Shown one piece after another: positions 25,483 to 32,742 of a DNA stretch of 32,742 bases. This DNA comes from JBDKTH01 sp964558295. GTDB taxonomy: Bacteria; Planctomycetota; Planctomycetia; Pirellulales; Thermoguttaceae. The position numbers were made by a program, and so were the translations under genes. Location: assembly GCA_964558295.1 (NCBI GenBank), contig CAZLDQ010000043.1, positions 1 to 32,742 of the forward strand, given 5' to 3'. The notes under the pieces were generated by a model that was not told where the DNA came from, made no database searches, and worked only from the letters and a program-made list of their open reading frames with translations. Numbering within the stretch: position 1 is the first letter of the stretch; every line of letters starts with the position of its first letter.

Positions 25483-25713
25483 TTTGACTCAAACTCCCAG
25501 CTTCGCGTCCTGTGGTGCATCCCGGGACCCCGTCCGGCGTAATCCTCAGAATCGTTATCGGCCCACGGAGGTGCCGACTTTGGTGGAAGCGACCAGCGGG
25601 AGTGGGCCTGACGCGAGGGAAACGCGAGGGGGGAACGGCAAAAGGGGAGCGGCCGCGGGGAGGCAACGGCGGGCAAGCCCACCCACTACGCGAACGTGTG
25701 TCGGGATCCGCCC

Positions 25714-25893
25714 TCACCCCGGCACCGATTCGCAATCGGTGAGCCGGCGGTAGATCTCTTCACGGTGGATGGGGACTTCTTCCGGACCGTGAATCCCAAG
25801 TTTGACTTGGTTTCCTTGGACCTTGAGGATCGTCACTTCGATTTCGCCGCCGATAATGATCCGTTCACCCGCTTTACGATTGAGCACCAACAT
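25714..25893 (-). CDS. csrA: CsrA, carbon storage regulator (RNA-binding)
   Basis: A 59-aa protein starting at ATG 25893. MLVLNRKAGERIIIGGEIEV, then VQGNQVKLGIHGPEEVPIHR and EEIYRRL match CsrA end to end. The RNA-contact residues near both ends are conserved (Leu4 and Arg6 in the first strand; the VPIHREEI strand). CsrA binds GGA motifs in mRNA leaders and alters translation or stability. The reading frame is open upstream of this ATG, but only this start gives the normal N-terminus. It lies between a secreted Cys-rich protein gene and the GlsB-like gene, all on the - strand. Confidence 0.95.
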   Translation of the reverse strand: MLVLNRKAGERIIIGGEIEVTILKVQGNQVKLGIHGPEEVPIHREEIYRRLTDCESVPG

Positions 25894-26033
25894 TGTTTTC
25901 TCTTCACTTTCCTTGACAAAGGATCGTCGAGAGCAGAAAGCCTCGACGACGACTCCGGGGGCTTGAAACCTCGAACAACACAACGACCGCTGGACGCCAG
26001 GCGGAGAACGGTGCAGCCCTGGCGCCGGCCGGA

Positions 26034-26405
26034 TCAACGCTGCTGCTTACAAAGCAGGGCGCAGCGTTGGGCAGCCGAGCAGATGCCGGTCGCCTCCTTG
26101 CGGATGAGGCAGGAGCCGGTTGTGCTGTGAACACGGACAGACGCCGATTGGTCGGCGGAGTTGATCAGCTCATAGTCGGTACGTGGGACAATGACTGCGG
26201 GAGAGGATTCGTCTCGCGGAACAGGGGTGGTGGACGAGGCACAACATCCCTGTTGCCAGGTGTTCTCGGGCTCAGCCATGTCCGCGCATCGCGCAAGCGG
26301 GACGCGCTGGGCCTCTTCGCTCCAGGCGGCCCAAGCCTCCAGCGGGGCCAGCAAGATCGCCAGCCACACAAGAGTCCGACAGGTTGTCTTCCCCACGCAA
26401 TACAT
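26034..26405 (-). CDS. Small secreted Cys-rich protein of unknown function
   Basis: A 123-aa protein starting at ATG 26405. A signal peptide is evident: MYCVGKTTCRTLVWLAILLA, with cleavage near EAWA-AW. The mature part has seven Cys residues, including a CC pair and a C-terminal cluster (CLIRKEATGICSAAQRCALL C), compatible with disulfides in the periplasm. No family is recognised. It is 140 bp upstream of csrA on the same strand. The reading frame is convincing because of the signal peptide, but the gene is short and could be lineage-specific. Confidence 0.5.
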   Translation of the reverse strand: MYCVGKTTCRTLVWLAILLAPLEAWAAWSEEAQRVPLARCADMAEPENTWQQGCCASSTTPVPRDESSPAVIVPRTDYELINSADQSASVRVHSTTGSCLIRKEATGICSAAQRCALLCKQQR

Positions 26406-26660
26406 TAGTATTTTAATGACCGTTTTGTGGTTCTATGCTTCCGCGACGATGATTCTGCCACCTTGCGGACGTTTGCGTCAAGGCCAGTTCCAGGGCCAGG
26501 CACGCACGCAGAGTGCTTGCTAAGCTATTACTATCACGAGAGTTGCGGGCCAGGCCGTGCCTCGCTAAATCGCCGTCGCACGCTCCCCCTGAATCGACCG
26601 CCAAGTGACCATAATGACAACCTTACAAGTAATCATTATGAAGAATCCGTTCGCAGGAGG

Positions 26661-27185
26661 CTACTTCAGCTCGAACACGAAGTCATTTTCGCCGTCGGCG
26701 AGAACCTCAGCGGTAAGCGTAGTCCGCTGGCTATCGGAGAACTGCGGGGCGAGGAGTTGGACCTTGGCCGGGGCGGCTTCGCCGGGGGCGAGTTGCCCCT
26801 TGGCGGCCATGAGCTGGGCTTCCGCATCGAGTCGCTTTTGGTACTCCGCCTCGCTCATCTGCTTGGGCGGAACGAATTTGGAGATCGTCACGCGATGCGT
26901 CCCGGCGACGGCGCCGGGGTAGCTGCCGGTGGCGCCGACTTGGGTGGCCACCTGGAAGCGCCCCTGGGCGTCGGTTGTGCCGAGGGCCAGAAGCGTCGCC
27001 TGGGGCGTTGCCCCTTGGGTGGCGAAGATCACCGTGGCCCCTTGGAGCGGTTTGCCTTGATACCGCACGGTTCCCGTGACCGGAACAACGTTTGGCGCCT
27101 TGGCATCCCGGCAACCGCCGGCCGCGCAGACGACCAGACCGATCAGGCCCCACGTCCAACGCAATGGTCGCGAAGTGTCGAACAT
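26661..27185 (-). CDS. Lipoprotein with carboxypeptidase-regulatory-like fold, partner of DUF1559 (pair 1)
   Basis: A 174-aa protein. A lipoprotein signal ends at AAGGC, so Cys25 is the lipidation site. The mature part starts VVPVTGTVRYQGKPLQGATV, the usual beginning of planctomycete lipoproteins with a transthyretin/carboxypeptidase-regulatory-like beta-sandwich. It continues with TDAQGRFQVAT and AGTHRVTISK. It is 27 bp downstream of the DUF1559 gene, the arrangement seen twice more in this window. The function of the pair is unknown; the prepilin-like signal of the partner suggests a cell-surface assembly. Confidence 0.85.
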   Translation of the reverse strand: MFDTSRPLRWTWGLIGLVVCAAGGCRDAKAPNVVPVTGTVRYQGKPLQGATVIFATQGATPQATLLALGTTDAQGRFQVATQVGATGSYPGAVAGTHRVTISKFVPPKQMSEAEYQKRLDAEAQLMAAKGQLAPGEAAPAKVQLLAPQFSDSQRTTLTAEVLADGENDFVFELK

Positions 27186-27212
27186 GCCCTGTTGTCTCCA
27201 AAGTCGATTTCA

Positions 27213-28274
27213 CTATGGCACGGCGACCGCCTCGCCGCCGGCTTTGGTTCCCAAGGCTCCCCAGACCCCATAGGGACTTGGGCCCGACGTCTGTTCGGCC
27301 GAGGTGAGATTGCCCGTATCGATTGTGTTGCTGATGAACCGCACGGCGCCGTCGGCCAGGAGGCAATTGACCCCGCCGGGATGATAACTGCTGGCGCTGT
27401 AAAGCCCCCAGTTGTCCCCGTAGTTGTCGTTCAAGCAACTGGGACTATTGGGAGGCAGAACGGTGGTGAAGCCGACAAACGGGGCCAAGCCGCTGTGCCA
27501 GAGCGAGGCCAACGGGCGGCTCGCCTGGACGGCCGTCACAAGGTACTTGCCGCCGGCGGCTGTGGCCAGACAGAGACTGGGGTTCGTATTGAGTCCGGAA
27601 ATGCTCTGGGCGCCCAGGCCGCGCACATCGGTGGTGTCAACGGCGTTGGCCTTTTCGCCGGCGAGGATCGTGTTCGAGGTGCCGTCGGTGATGTCGGCAA
27701 ATCGGGTTGCCGAACGGTAATGGAAGATTCCACGGCCGCTGGTCGTGTCGTGGTTATTGAGGATCGTGTCGCCCAGACACATCGGGTAATTCTGCCGCCC
27801 CTTCACGTTGGTGTTGTCGTAATGATAAAGACCCAGCGGGGCCGAAGGGCAGCGGAAGGCCGTCAGATCCTGGCACCAGGGTGGATACCAGAAGAAGTCG
27901 CGCGGCGGCCCGAACGGCAACGCGGCCGGAGAGCCGTTCCAGGGCTGGCTGATCTGGTCGTACAGCGGCGCGTATTCCAGGAAAGGAAGAATGAACACGT
28001 AGCCGTTGATCGTCTCCTCATTGCCAATCGGGGTGGTATCGCGGGTCCCCGGGTAGTTCGACGGCCCGCGCATCCAGGGGAAGGCCTGTTTGGCGGCCAC
28101 ATAGTTGTGCATCGCCAGCCCGATCTGTTTCAGGTTATTGACGCACTGTGCCCGGCGGGCCGCCTCGCGGGCGGCTTGCACGGCCGGCAACAGCAAGGCG
28201 ATCAAGATTCCGATGATCGCGATGACCACCAAGAGCTCCACGAGGGTGAAAGCTCGACGTTCTGCGTGTACCAT
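27213..28274 (-). CDS. DUF1559 protein with prepilin-type N-terminus (pair 1)
   Basis: A 353-aa protein starting at ATG 28274. The N-terminus has the prepilin cleavage and methylation pattern RRAFTLVELLVVIAIIGILI followed by ALLLPAVQAAREAARR. The C-terminal H-X9-DG motif is HPGGVNCLLADG in the segment SSYHPGGVNCLLADGAVRFI. The conserved ITDGTSNTILAGE segment is also present. Proteins of this family are strongly expanded in planctomycetes; they look like type II/IV pseudopilins exported and processed by a prepilin peptidase, with unknown function. The upstream start region carries AGGGTCGGAG. It is followed by its lipoprotein gene. Confidence 0.95.
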   Translation of the reverse strand: MVHAERRAFTLVELLVVIAIIGILIALLLPAVQAAREAARRAQCVNNLKQIGLAMHNYVAAKQAFPWMRGPSNYPGTRDTTPIGNEETINGYVFILPFLEYAPLYDQISQPWNGSPAALPFGPPRDFFWYPPWCQDLTAFRCPSAPLGLYHYDNTNVKGRQNYPMCLGDTILNNHDTTSGRGIFHYRSATRFADITDGTSNTILAGEKANAVDTTDVRGLGAQSISGLNTNPSLCLATAAGGKYLVTAVQASRPLASLWHSGLAPFVGFTTVLPPNSPSCLNDNYGDNWGLYSASSYHPGGVNCLLADGAVRFISNTIDTGNLTSAEQTSGPSPYGVWGALGTKAGGEAVAVP

Positions 28275-28686
28275 ACTCCGACCCTTTCTTGTGAGAGGTG
28301 AAAGGGAAGGTACTGCTTGGTCAGGTCCGCATGCGGTCGATCGCTATTGGCAGAGGAGAACGAATCGGAGAAGACGCCGCCCAGGTCGAAAGTGATCGCC
28401 TCTGCACCCAACAAGCAGCCATTCTCCCGTGCGTAGCATAGCCGCACCCGGCCCAGTGCGTCTTGTGCCTGGCGACGGTGGAGAAAGTGACAAGGGGATA
28501 CAACCACAAGAGGGGTCTGGCCGTGAACCAACACCCATCCTTAGAGACGCCGAGTCCTCGGAGACCATTGACAAAGGTGGTACCTAGTAGGACTTCCTGG
28601 ACGAGATTCAGCGGAATCCTGCATACTGGCGTATGCGTCGGAAGGAATCGATCCGAATCAAGGATGGTGCGATCGAGTAAACAGCT
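28275..28686. other. Intergenic stretch upstream of DUF1559 pair 1
   Basis: No convincing gene is seen on either strand. It should contain the promoter of the - strand DUF1559 gene. The only clear structure is a short perfect hairpin GCATAC-TGGC-GTATGC at 28621-28636. A frame on + (28463-28897) is open but has no recognisable protein and overlaps the lipoprotein gene of pair 2. Confidence 0.5.
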
Positions 28687-28721
28687 CGGCCGTCCAGCGT
28701 CTGATGCTCGCCGGACGGCCG
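28687..28721 (-). terminator. Hairpin, likely transcription terminator of DUF1559 pair 2
   Basis: The perfect 9-bp arms CGGCCGTCC and GGACGGCCG enclose a 17-base loop. It lies 52 bp past the stop of the small lipoprotein gene read on the - strand. The downstream side has only a weak T-run on - (GTTTACT) and TATTCCGTTTT on +, so either direction is possible. Confidence 0.5.
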
Positions 28722-28772
28722 TATTCCGTTTTCGTAAAGACCAACGTCTCGGTCAACTGTTTTTGATGACCG

Positions 28773-28940
28773 CTACTTGTGCTTACTCGCATTGGGAGCA
28801 GCCGCCCCAGGAATTGGCTCTAGCTCGCCTTGCGGATTGGGTGTGGTCTTGCCTTCACGATCCTTGTAGCCACCACTACCGCCACACCCCCATGTGAACG
28901 CCGTCAGGCAAATCAATATGACAACTGAGGCCACACGCAT
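28773..28940 (-). CDS. 55-aa lipoprotein, partner of DUF1559 (pair 2)
   Basis: A small gene of 55 codons. From ATG 28940 it reads MRVASVVILICLTAFTWGCG, and then a Gly/Ser linker, a charged KDREGK segment and a Pro-rich tail ending in SKHK. Cys19 follows Thr-Trp-Gly, an acceptable lipobox, so a lipid-anchored peptide of ~37 residues is expected. AAAGGA lies just upstream of the start. It begins 21 bp after the stop of the DUF1559 gene, the same place that the larger lipoproteins occupy in the other two pairs. Unlike them, it lacks the beta-sandwich domain. Confidence 0.8.
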   Translation of the reverse strand: MRVASVVILICLTAFTWGCGGSGGYKDREGKTTPNPQGELEPIPGAAAPNASKHK

Positions 28941-28961
28941 CTTACGTCCTTTTCTGTTCGA

Positions 28962-29987
28962 TCAGTACTGTGGAACCGGATACCCATCGCCTATGCCGTT
29001 GACCTTGAACCACGTCAAATAGTCGATCGTCTCTGCGACACTTCGGGTCGATCCATCGGCCAAGAGGGCGTTGACAATTCCGGGATGCAGGCTACTGGGT
29101 GAATGCTCGTTTGCGTTGGGACCGGAATAGCTCAGATAGAGAGGGGCTCGCATATGAGGACTGGTCTTCCAGTAGGAATCCTGCGTCGGCGTGCCAGATC
29201 CGTCAGGGAGGCTATAGTAGCTCCGCGTTCCGCTGCCTCCCGCAGGCATCGCGACGAAGGCAGCACGCGTGACGACCGTTTCCCCTCGCTTTCGGGGAAC
29301 GCCGGTACCGCATGTGAACCTCGCGCCGTTCTTGAAACCAAGCGAATAGACCTCGGCAACCATCATTGTGTTCGAGGTGCCATCGGTAATCTCGGCGATC
29401 TTGGTGGCACAGCAAACCTCAAGGGCATTCGAGCCCGTCACGGCTTTTGTGTCAAAGACTCCCGCGAAACAATGGCCCACCGCCTCTGGAACGGCTGTGC
29501 CGACCGTCCCGCCTGAACTGATCACTCCATCTGGCCACCAATCCCATCCTTCGCAACCCGCATAGGTCGTGATCGCGAGATTATGAGTCTCCGATGGTAA
29601 GGTAAATCCGGCATCCGACGGGCAGAGCAAGGTTGCCACCTTCTGGCTCACAAAACTCTGGCCCCATGCGGGTGCCCGAATGTTGGCCTGGTCATACAGT
29701 GCCCTCTGCTCCATGTAGGGCAAAATCATCGTCAACCAGGTGTGATGGTACGGGAGCTCGGGCACGGAACCTACCGGGTATCCCCAAATCGCTCCAGGTG
29801 GAAACGACTTGTTTGCATCCAGGTAATTGTGCAGGGCCAACCCAATCTGTTTGAGGTTATTCGAACACTGCATCCGCCGCGCCGCTTCGCGCGCGGCTTG
29901 GACGGCGGGCAACAACAGGGCGATCAAGATGCCAATGATGGCAATGACCACCAACAGTTCAACCAGCGTGAACGCCTGGCGTCGCAT
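28962..29987 (-). CDS. DUF1559 protein with prepilin-type N-terminus (pair 2)
   Basis: A 341-aa protein. ATG 29987 is chosen over upstream in-frame starts because AGGAGG lies 8 bases before it and the protein then begins MRRQAFTLVELLVVIAIIGI, the prepilin signal. ALLLPAVQAAREAARRMQCS and NNLKQIGLALHNYLDANKSF follow. The conserved ITDGTSNTMMVAEV segment and the H-X9-DG motif (HPGIVNALLADG) are present. It is divergent from the AraC-family gene, with a shared 331-bp upstream region that contains several repeats. Confidence 0.95.
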   Translation of the reverse strand: MRRQAFTLVELLVVIAIIGILIALLLPAVQAAREAARRMQCSNNLKQIGLALHNYLDANKSFPPGAIWGYPVGSVPELPYHHTWLTMILPYMEQRALYDQANIRAPAWGQSFVSQKVATLLCPSDAGFTLPSETHNLAITTYAGCEGWDWWPDGVISSGGTVGTAVPEAVGHCFAGVFDTKAVTGSNALEVCCATKIAEITDGTSNTMMVAEVYSLGFKNGARFTCGTGVPRKRGETVVTRAAFVAMPAGGSGTRSYYSLPDGSGTPTQDSYWKTSPHMRAPLYLSYSGPNANEHSPSSLHPGIVNALLADGSTRSVAETIDYLTWFKVNGIGDGYPVPQY

Positions 29988-30318
29988 GACCCTTCCTCCT
30001 TCTGTGAGATATGACGAAATACTTGACAAGTCAACGCGTAAAACGCGTGAAAATCGTCGTGGAGGACATCGCCAGAGGCCATCGAGAGACAACCTGAGAC
30101 AATCGTCGCGTGCTGTGGACCGACAGCCACTCGTGGGGGGGTGGTTGAAGGCTATTTCCGTGTTTCTTATTGTTTCTTAGCATCGGCGTGTATTTCAACG
30201 GTTTCTTGCGACATTTTTTCCGCATCTTGCGACACCCCGGCCATCGCTCGGCCGGTTGCTTGCTATCGTCGCCAATCTGACTAAGCTAAAGGTGGTATCA
30301 AGGCGATGGGGACGCCCT
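29988..30318. other. Shared upstream region of DUF1559 pair 2 and the AraC-family gene
   Basis: A 331-bp divergent intergenic region with no gene. Near the DUF1559 start it holds two dyads: ACTTG-A-CAAGT (30021-30031) and ACGCGT-AAA-ACGCGT (30034-30048). Nearer the AraC-family gene it holds a perfect 10-bp direct repeat, described separately. Confidence 0.6.
30204..30234 (+). promoter_or_regulatory. Direct repeat with 21-bp period, possible AraC-family operator
   Basis: TCTTGCGACA occurs at 30204-30213 and again at 30225-30234. The repeats are identical and on the same face of the helix (two turns). Known AraC/XylR-type operators consist of direct half-sites with about this spacing. It lies 85-115 bp upstream of the AraC-family start. 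Confidence 0.5.
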
Positions 30319-31236
30319 ATGTGCGGTCACGAAGACTATTTCCGCTATATCCCGGTCCGGCAACGCGACATCCAGTGGGGGCTGGTGGTCATTGGGGCCG
30401 GGTTCGCCTCGATTCCTCCCCACGCAGCCTATCCCCCGCCCGGCCATCCGGAACTCTATGAGTTTCGCTGGCAACAAGGACGCAGCTTGCCGGAGTATCA
30501 GGTCCTCTACATCGCCCAGGGGGAGGGAATCTTTGAATCCTCGGGCACAGCCCGCCAGTCGATCGGCGCCGGAACGGTGTTGATGGTCTTTCCGGGCGTT
30601 TGGCATCGCTACCGACCGGATCGCAAGACCGGCTGGGACGAATACTGGGTCAGTTTCAACGGCGAGTTCATGGACCGGCGCGTGGCCAACGGTTTCTTCT
30701 CCCCCCAACGACCGGTGTTGGTCACGGGGCAACAGCCGTCGATCCTTGCCCCCTACCAAGTCATCCTCGACCGTCTACGCCGCGAGCCGCCGGGCTTTCC
30801 CCATCTGATTGCCGCCGACACGATCGAGCTGTTGGCCTCGGTGCTGGCCGCCATCAGCGACGAATCGCACGAGTTGATCGTCCAAGGCCCCCGCGACGTA
30901 AAAGCCCTTCAAGACCGGACCGTGGCCGAGGCGATGCGTCTGATCTGGAACCAGGACCACCAGCCGCTGACCGTGGAAAGCCTCGCCCGGCAACTGGCCA
31001 TCACGCGCCGCTCCCTGGAACGCCGCTTCCATCAGGCCCTCGGCTACACGGTGCGCGAAGAGATGCTCCGCTGCCGTTTGGAACGGGTGCGCCGGCTATT
31101 GACCCAGACCGACTTGGCGATCGGCGAAATCGTCCACGCCTCCGGCTTCTCAAGCAGCGACGCCATGACCCGCGCCTTCTGCCAGGCCGAAGGGCTCACG
31201 CCGCTGAAGTATCGGCAAAAGCATCGTCGGGCATAG
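30319..31236 (+). CDS. AraC-family transcriptional regulator
   Basis: A 305-aa protein from ATG 30319, preceded by GGGGA; an upstream TTG at 30256 is less likely. The N-terminal ~165 residues are an AraC-type cupin sensing domain (YQVLYIAQGEGIFE, GAGTVLMVFPGVWHRYRPD, WDEYWVSFNGEFMD). The C-terminal ~100 residues hold two helix-turn-helix motifs: LTVESLARQLAITRRSLERR and IGEIVHASGFSSSDAMTRAF, ending in the family signature GLTPLKYRQKH. Such regulators usually sense sugars or related compounds; the ligand here is unknown. It is divergent from DUF1559 pair 2 and convergent with pair 3, so it may regulate one or both. Its 3' end is overlapped by the pair 3 lipoprotein frame. Confidence 0.93.
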   Translation: MCGHEDYFRYIPVRQRDIQWGLVVIGAGFASIPPHAAYPPPGHPELYEFRWQQGRSLPEYQVLYIAQGEGIFESSGTARQSIGAGTVLMVFPGVWHRYRPDRKTGWDEYWVSFNGEFMDRRVANGFFSPQRPVLVTGQQPSILAPYQVILDRLRREPPGFPHLIAADTIELLASVLAAISDESHELIVQGPRDVKALQDRTVAEAMRLIWNQDHQPLTVESLARQLAITRRSLERRFHQALGYTVREEMLRCRLERVRRLLTQTDLAIGEIVHASGFSSSDAMTRAFCQAEGLTPLKYRQKHRRA

Positions 31237-31761
31237 GGCGAGGGGATGCGGGGGGTGAAGGGTTGGGGGGCCGCGGCCGTCACCTCCCCGTCCCCACACC
31301 CGGCACTTGCAGGAGAGCCCAAAGGCGGCGGAGGTTGTCCCCTCGGCGGGCACGTCGAAGCTGAGGGTAGTTGTTGCCGGGTCGCTGTACTTGGTCGGAA
31401 CGACTTGGCCGGGGATCGTCTTCATGCCCTGCCCCTGAGCGATCGATTCCAGGTCGGCCATCGGCAACCCCCGCAGGTTGGGCGGGAGTCTGTTCTGGTC
31501 GATCTTGCTAATTGCGACCTTGTTGGGGCCTGCCTGGGCACCATCCATCAACGTGAAGACTCCCCCCGCTTCCGTCTTGGCAAAACCCACGTGCTTTTCC
31601 CCGATAAACCGGACTTCCGCTCCATCGAGCGGCTGGCCATCAAGGGTAACCTTGCCGGAGACTGGAACGGTCGGCACACCTTGCGACGTTTTACCACATC
31701 CGAGGAGCGTTCCCAGCAAGAGACCGAGGCCAGCCACCACGGCGATGATCCTGCCACGCAT
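31150..31761 (-). CDS. Lipoprotein with carboxypeptidase-regulatory-like fold, partner of DUF1559 (pair 3), C-terminally extended
   Basis: A 203-aa frame starting at ATG 31761, preceded by GGGAGGATT. The signal ends in TLLGC, giving lipidated Cys22. The domain part runs VPVSGKVTLDGQPLDGAEVR, TEAGGVFTLMDG, NKVAISKID and TTTLSFDVPAEGTTSAAFGL. Family members normally end near there. Here the frame continues for ~50 Arg/Pro/His-rich residues and overlaps the AraC-family gene on the other strand by 87 bp. The native stop has probably been lost by mutation. It starts 23 bp after the DUF1559 stop. Confidence 0.75.
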   Translation of the reverse strand: MRGRIIAVVAGLGLLLGTLLGCGKTSQGVPTVPVSGKVTLDGQPLDGAEVRFIGEKHVGFAKTEAGGVFTLMDGAQAGPNKVAISKIDQNRLPPNLRGLPMADLESIAQGQGMKTIPGQVVPTKYSDPATTTLSFDVPAEGTTSAAFGLSCKCRVWGRGGDGRGPPTLHPPHPLALCPTMLLPILQRREPFGLAEGAGHGVAA

Positions 31762-31784
31762 GGTCCAATCCTCCCCCACCGAGT

Positions 31785-32742
31785 TCAATACTCCCCAACG
31801 ACTTGGCCGTCGGCAATGTAGTTGAGCTTGGCGAAGGTGAGGTAGTCGATCGTTTCGGAGATGAACCGTGTCGAGCCGTCGCCCAGGGCGAACTGTGCGC
31901 CGCCGGGATGCTTGCTGCTGAACGTCCGGGCGAAGGTTCGTTTCTGCGCGTCGTTGTTGTACACGGCATTGATCGCCCCTTCCATCAGGTTGGTTGCCGT
32001 GTAGGAGAGGGTCGTGCTCGACGAGGTGGGTACGGCTCCGTGGCAGCAGGTGTTCACACCGCAGAGCGCCCATGGGCCCCAGTTGGCATCCGTCTTGAAT
32101 TGAGAACCGCCGAGGGATTCGCCCAGTGCGATCGTGTTACTGGTGCCGTCGGTGATCGTGGCCATCTTGGCCGCCCCATTGTTGCCGAACATTCCCCGGC
32201 GGATATCACTACTCGTGGAGGCGTAGTTGCCGCTGTCGTCGTTAAACGTGCCGGTGGCGAAGAAATAGTTGGTCCGCCGAGCGCTTCGCATGCTGTAGCG
32301 ATCGTTGGTCCCCGCAGCGTTCGAGCGCAGTTCTCCAGCGGTAGGGGCCGAGGACATTCAAACGCGGCAATCCGGGTACTGATCACCGCCTCGTTCATCG
32401 TGTCGTTGCCCAACACTCCCACTGAATACTGATCCGACATGCTGGAGGAGACGTTGAAGTTGTACTTGTCGTACAGCGTCCTTTGTTCGATGAAGGGGAG
32501 CAGCAACACCCAGCCCGTCGTGTTCTTCACCTGACCGGGAAACTGGGTGCTCGCGCCAGACTGCCGACCGCAGTTGAGAATCGCCGGCGGGAATGTCTGG
32601 TGAACGTCATGATAGTTGTGCAATGCCAATCCCATCTGCTTGAGATTGTTGCTGCACTGGGAGCGGCGTGCTGCCTCGCGAGCGGCTTGAACGGCCGGCA
32701 GCAGCAAGGCGATTAAGATGCCGATGATGGCGATGACCACCA
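31785..32742 (-). pseudogene. DUF1559 protein (pair 3), frameshifted and cut by the window edge
   Basis: The N-terminal part, 32742 down to about 32350, reads VVIAIIGILIALLLPAVQAA and then the usual AREAARRSQCSNNLKQMGLA, up to STRIAAFECP. The frame then changes: the C-terminal part continues as SAPTAGELRSN and runs through ITDGTSNTIALGESL and the H-X9-DG motif (HPGGAQFALGDG) to the stop at 31785. The junction, read on -, is TGTCCTCGGCC. One extra T (TGTCCTTCGGCC) would restore Cys-Pro-Ser-Ala-Pro-Thr-Ala. So a single base seems missing. This may be a true pseudogene or a sequencing error. The start codon lies outside the window. Confidence 0.85.

Noticed and set aside
26427..28301. Long open frame on + (624 codons) opposite DUF1559 pair 1
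   Set aside because: DUF1559 and lipoprotein motifs on - are unambiguous; this frame is their shadow.
1..32742. tRNA or rRNA genes
   Set aside because: No cloverleaf with a GTTCGA-type T-loop or conserved rRNA segment was noticed on either strand; a covariance-model scan was not possible.

Overview
The window looks like a planctomycete chromosome, probably Pirellulales-like. The evidence is three DUF1559 genes (prepilin-type N-terminus plus H-X9-DG motif), each paired with a small lipoprotein gene, a DUF1598-like secreted protein, and GC-rich coding (roughly 60 percent by eye). The genus cannot be fixed from the sequence alone.

Bases 1-15.9 kb are a defence island on the + strand. It starts inside brxC and continues through a type 1 BREX operon: brxC (3' part), a GxxExxY / PD-(D/E)xK gene, pglX, an unrecognised 270-aa gene, pglZ and brxL. 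The next two genes overlap by 11 bp and form a short prokaryotic Argonaute system: a DUF4365 nuclease fused to an APAZ domain, then a short MID-PIWI Argonaute whose PIWI site looks inactive. This matches the SPARDA class. An Abi_C-type abortive infection gene and a small basic membrane protein follow. The island ends at a decayed IS3-family element (15.9-16.7 kb) that cut into another small membrane-protein gene. Arrays of an 11-bp repeat flank the GxxExxY gene in inverted orientation. A palindromic copy of the same repeat sits in frame inside pglX.

Bases 16.9-23.2 kb are housekeeping-type genes on the + strand: an FHA-domain protein, dnaE (DNA polymerase III alpha) and a DUF1598-like secreted protein with a poly-Asn stretch.

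Bases 23.3-28.3 kb are on the - strand: a two-TM protein of unknown function, a GlsB/YeaQ-type membrane protein, csrA, a secreted Cys-rich protein, and the first DUF1559 plus lipoprotein pair. Bases 28.7-30.0 kb hold a second pair, whose lipoprotein is only 55 aa. An AraC-family regulator on + (30.3-31.2 kb) is divergent from pair 2 and convergent with pair 3. Pair 3 (31.1 kb to the window end) has a one-base frameshift in its DUF1559 gene, and its lipoprotein reads through into the 3' end of the AraC gene.

The most interesting parts are the linked BREX, Argonaute and Abi defence genes, the 11-bp repeat family with its in-frame pglX copy, the composition shift inside pglX, and the operator-like repeats upstream of the AraC gene.
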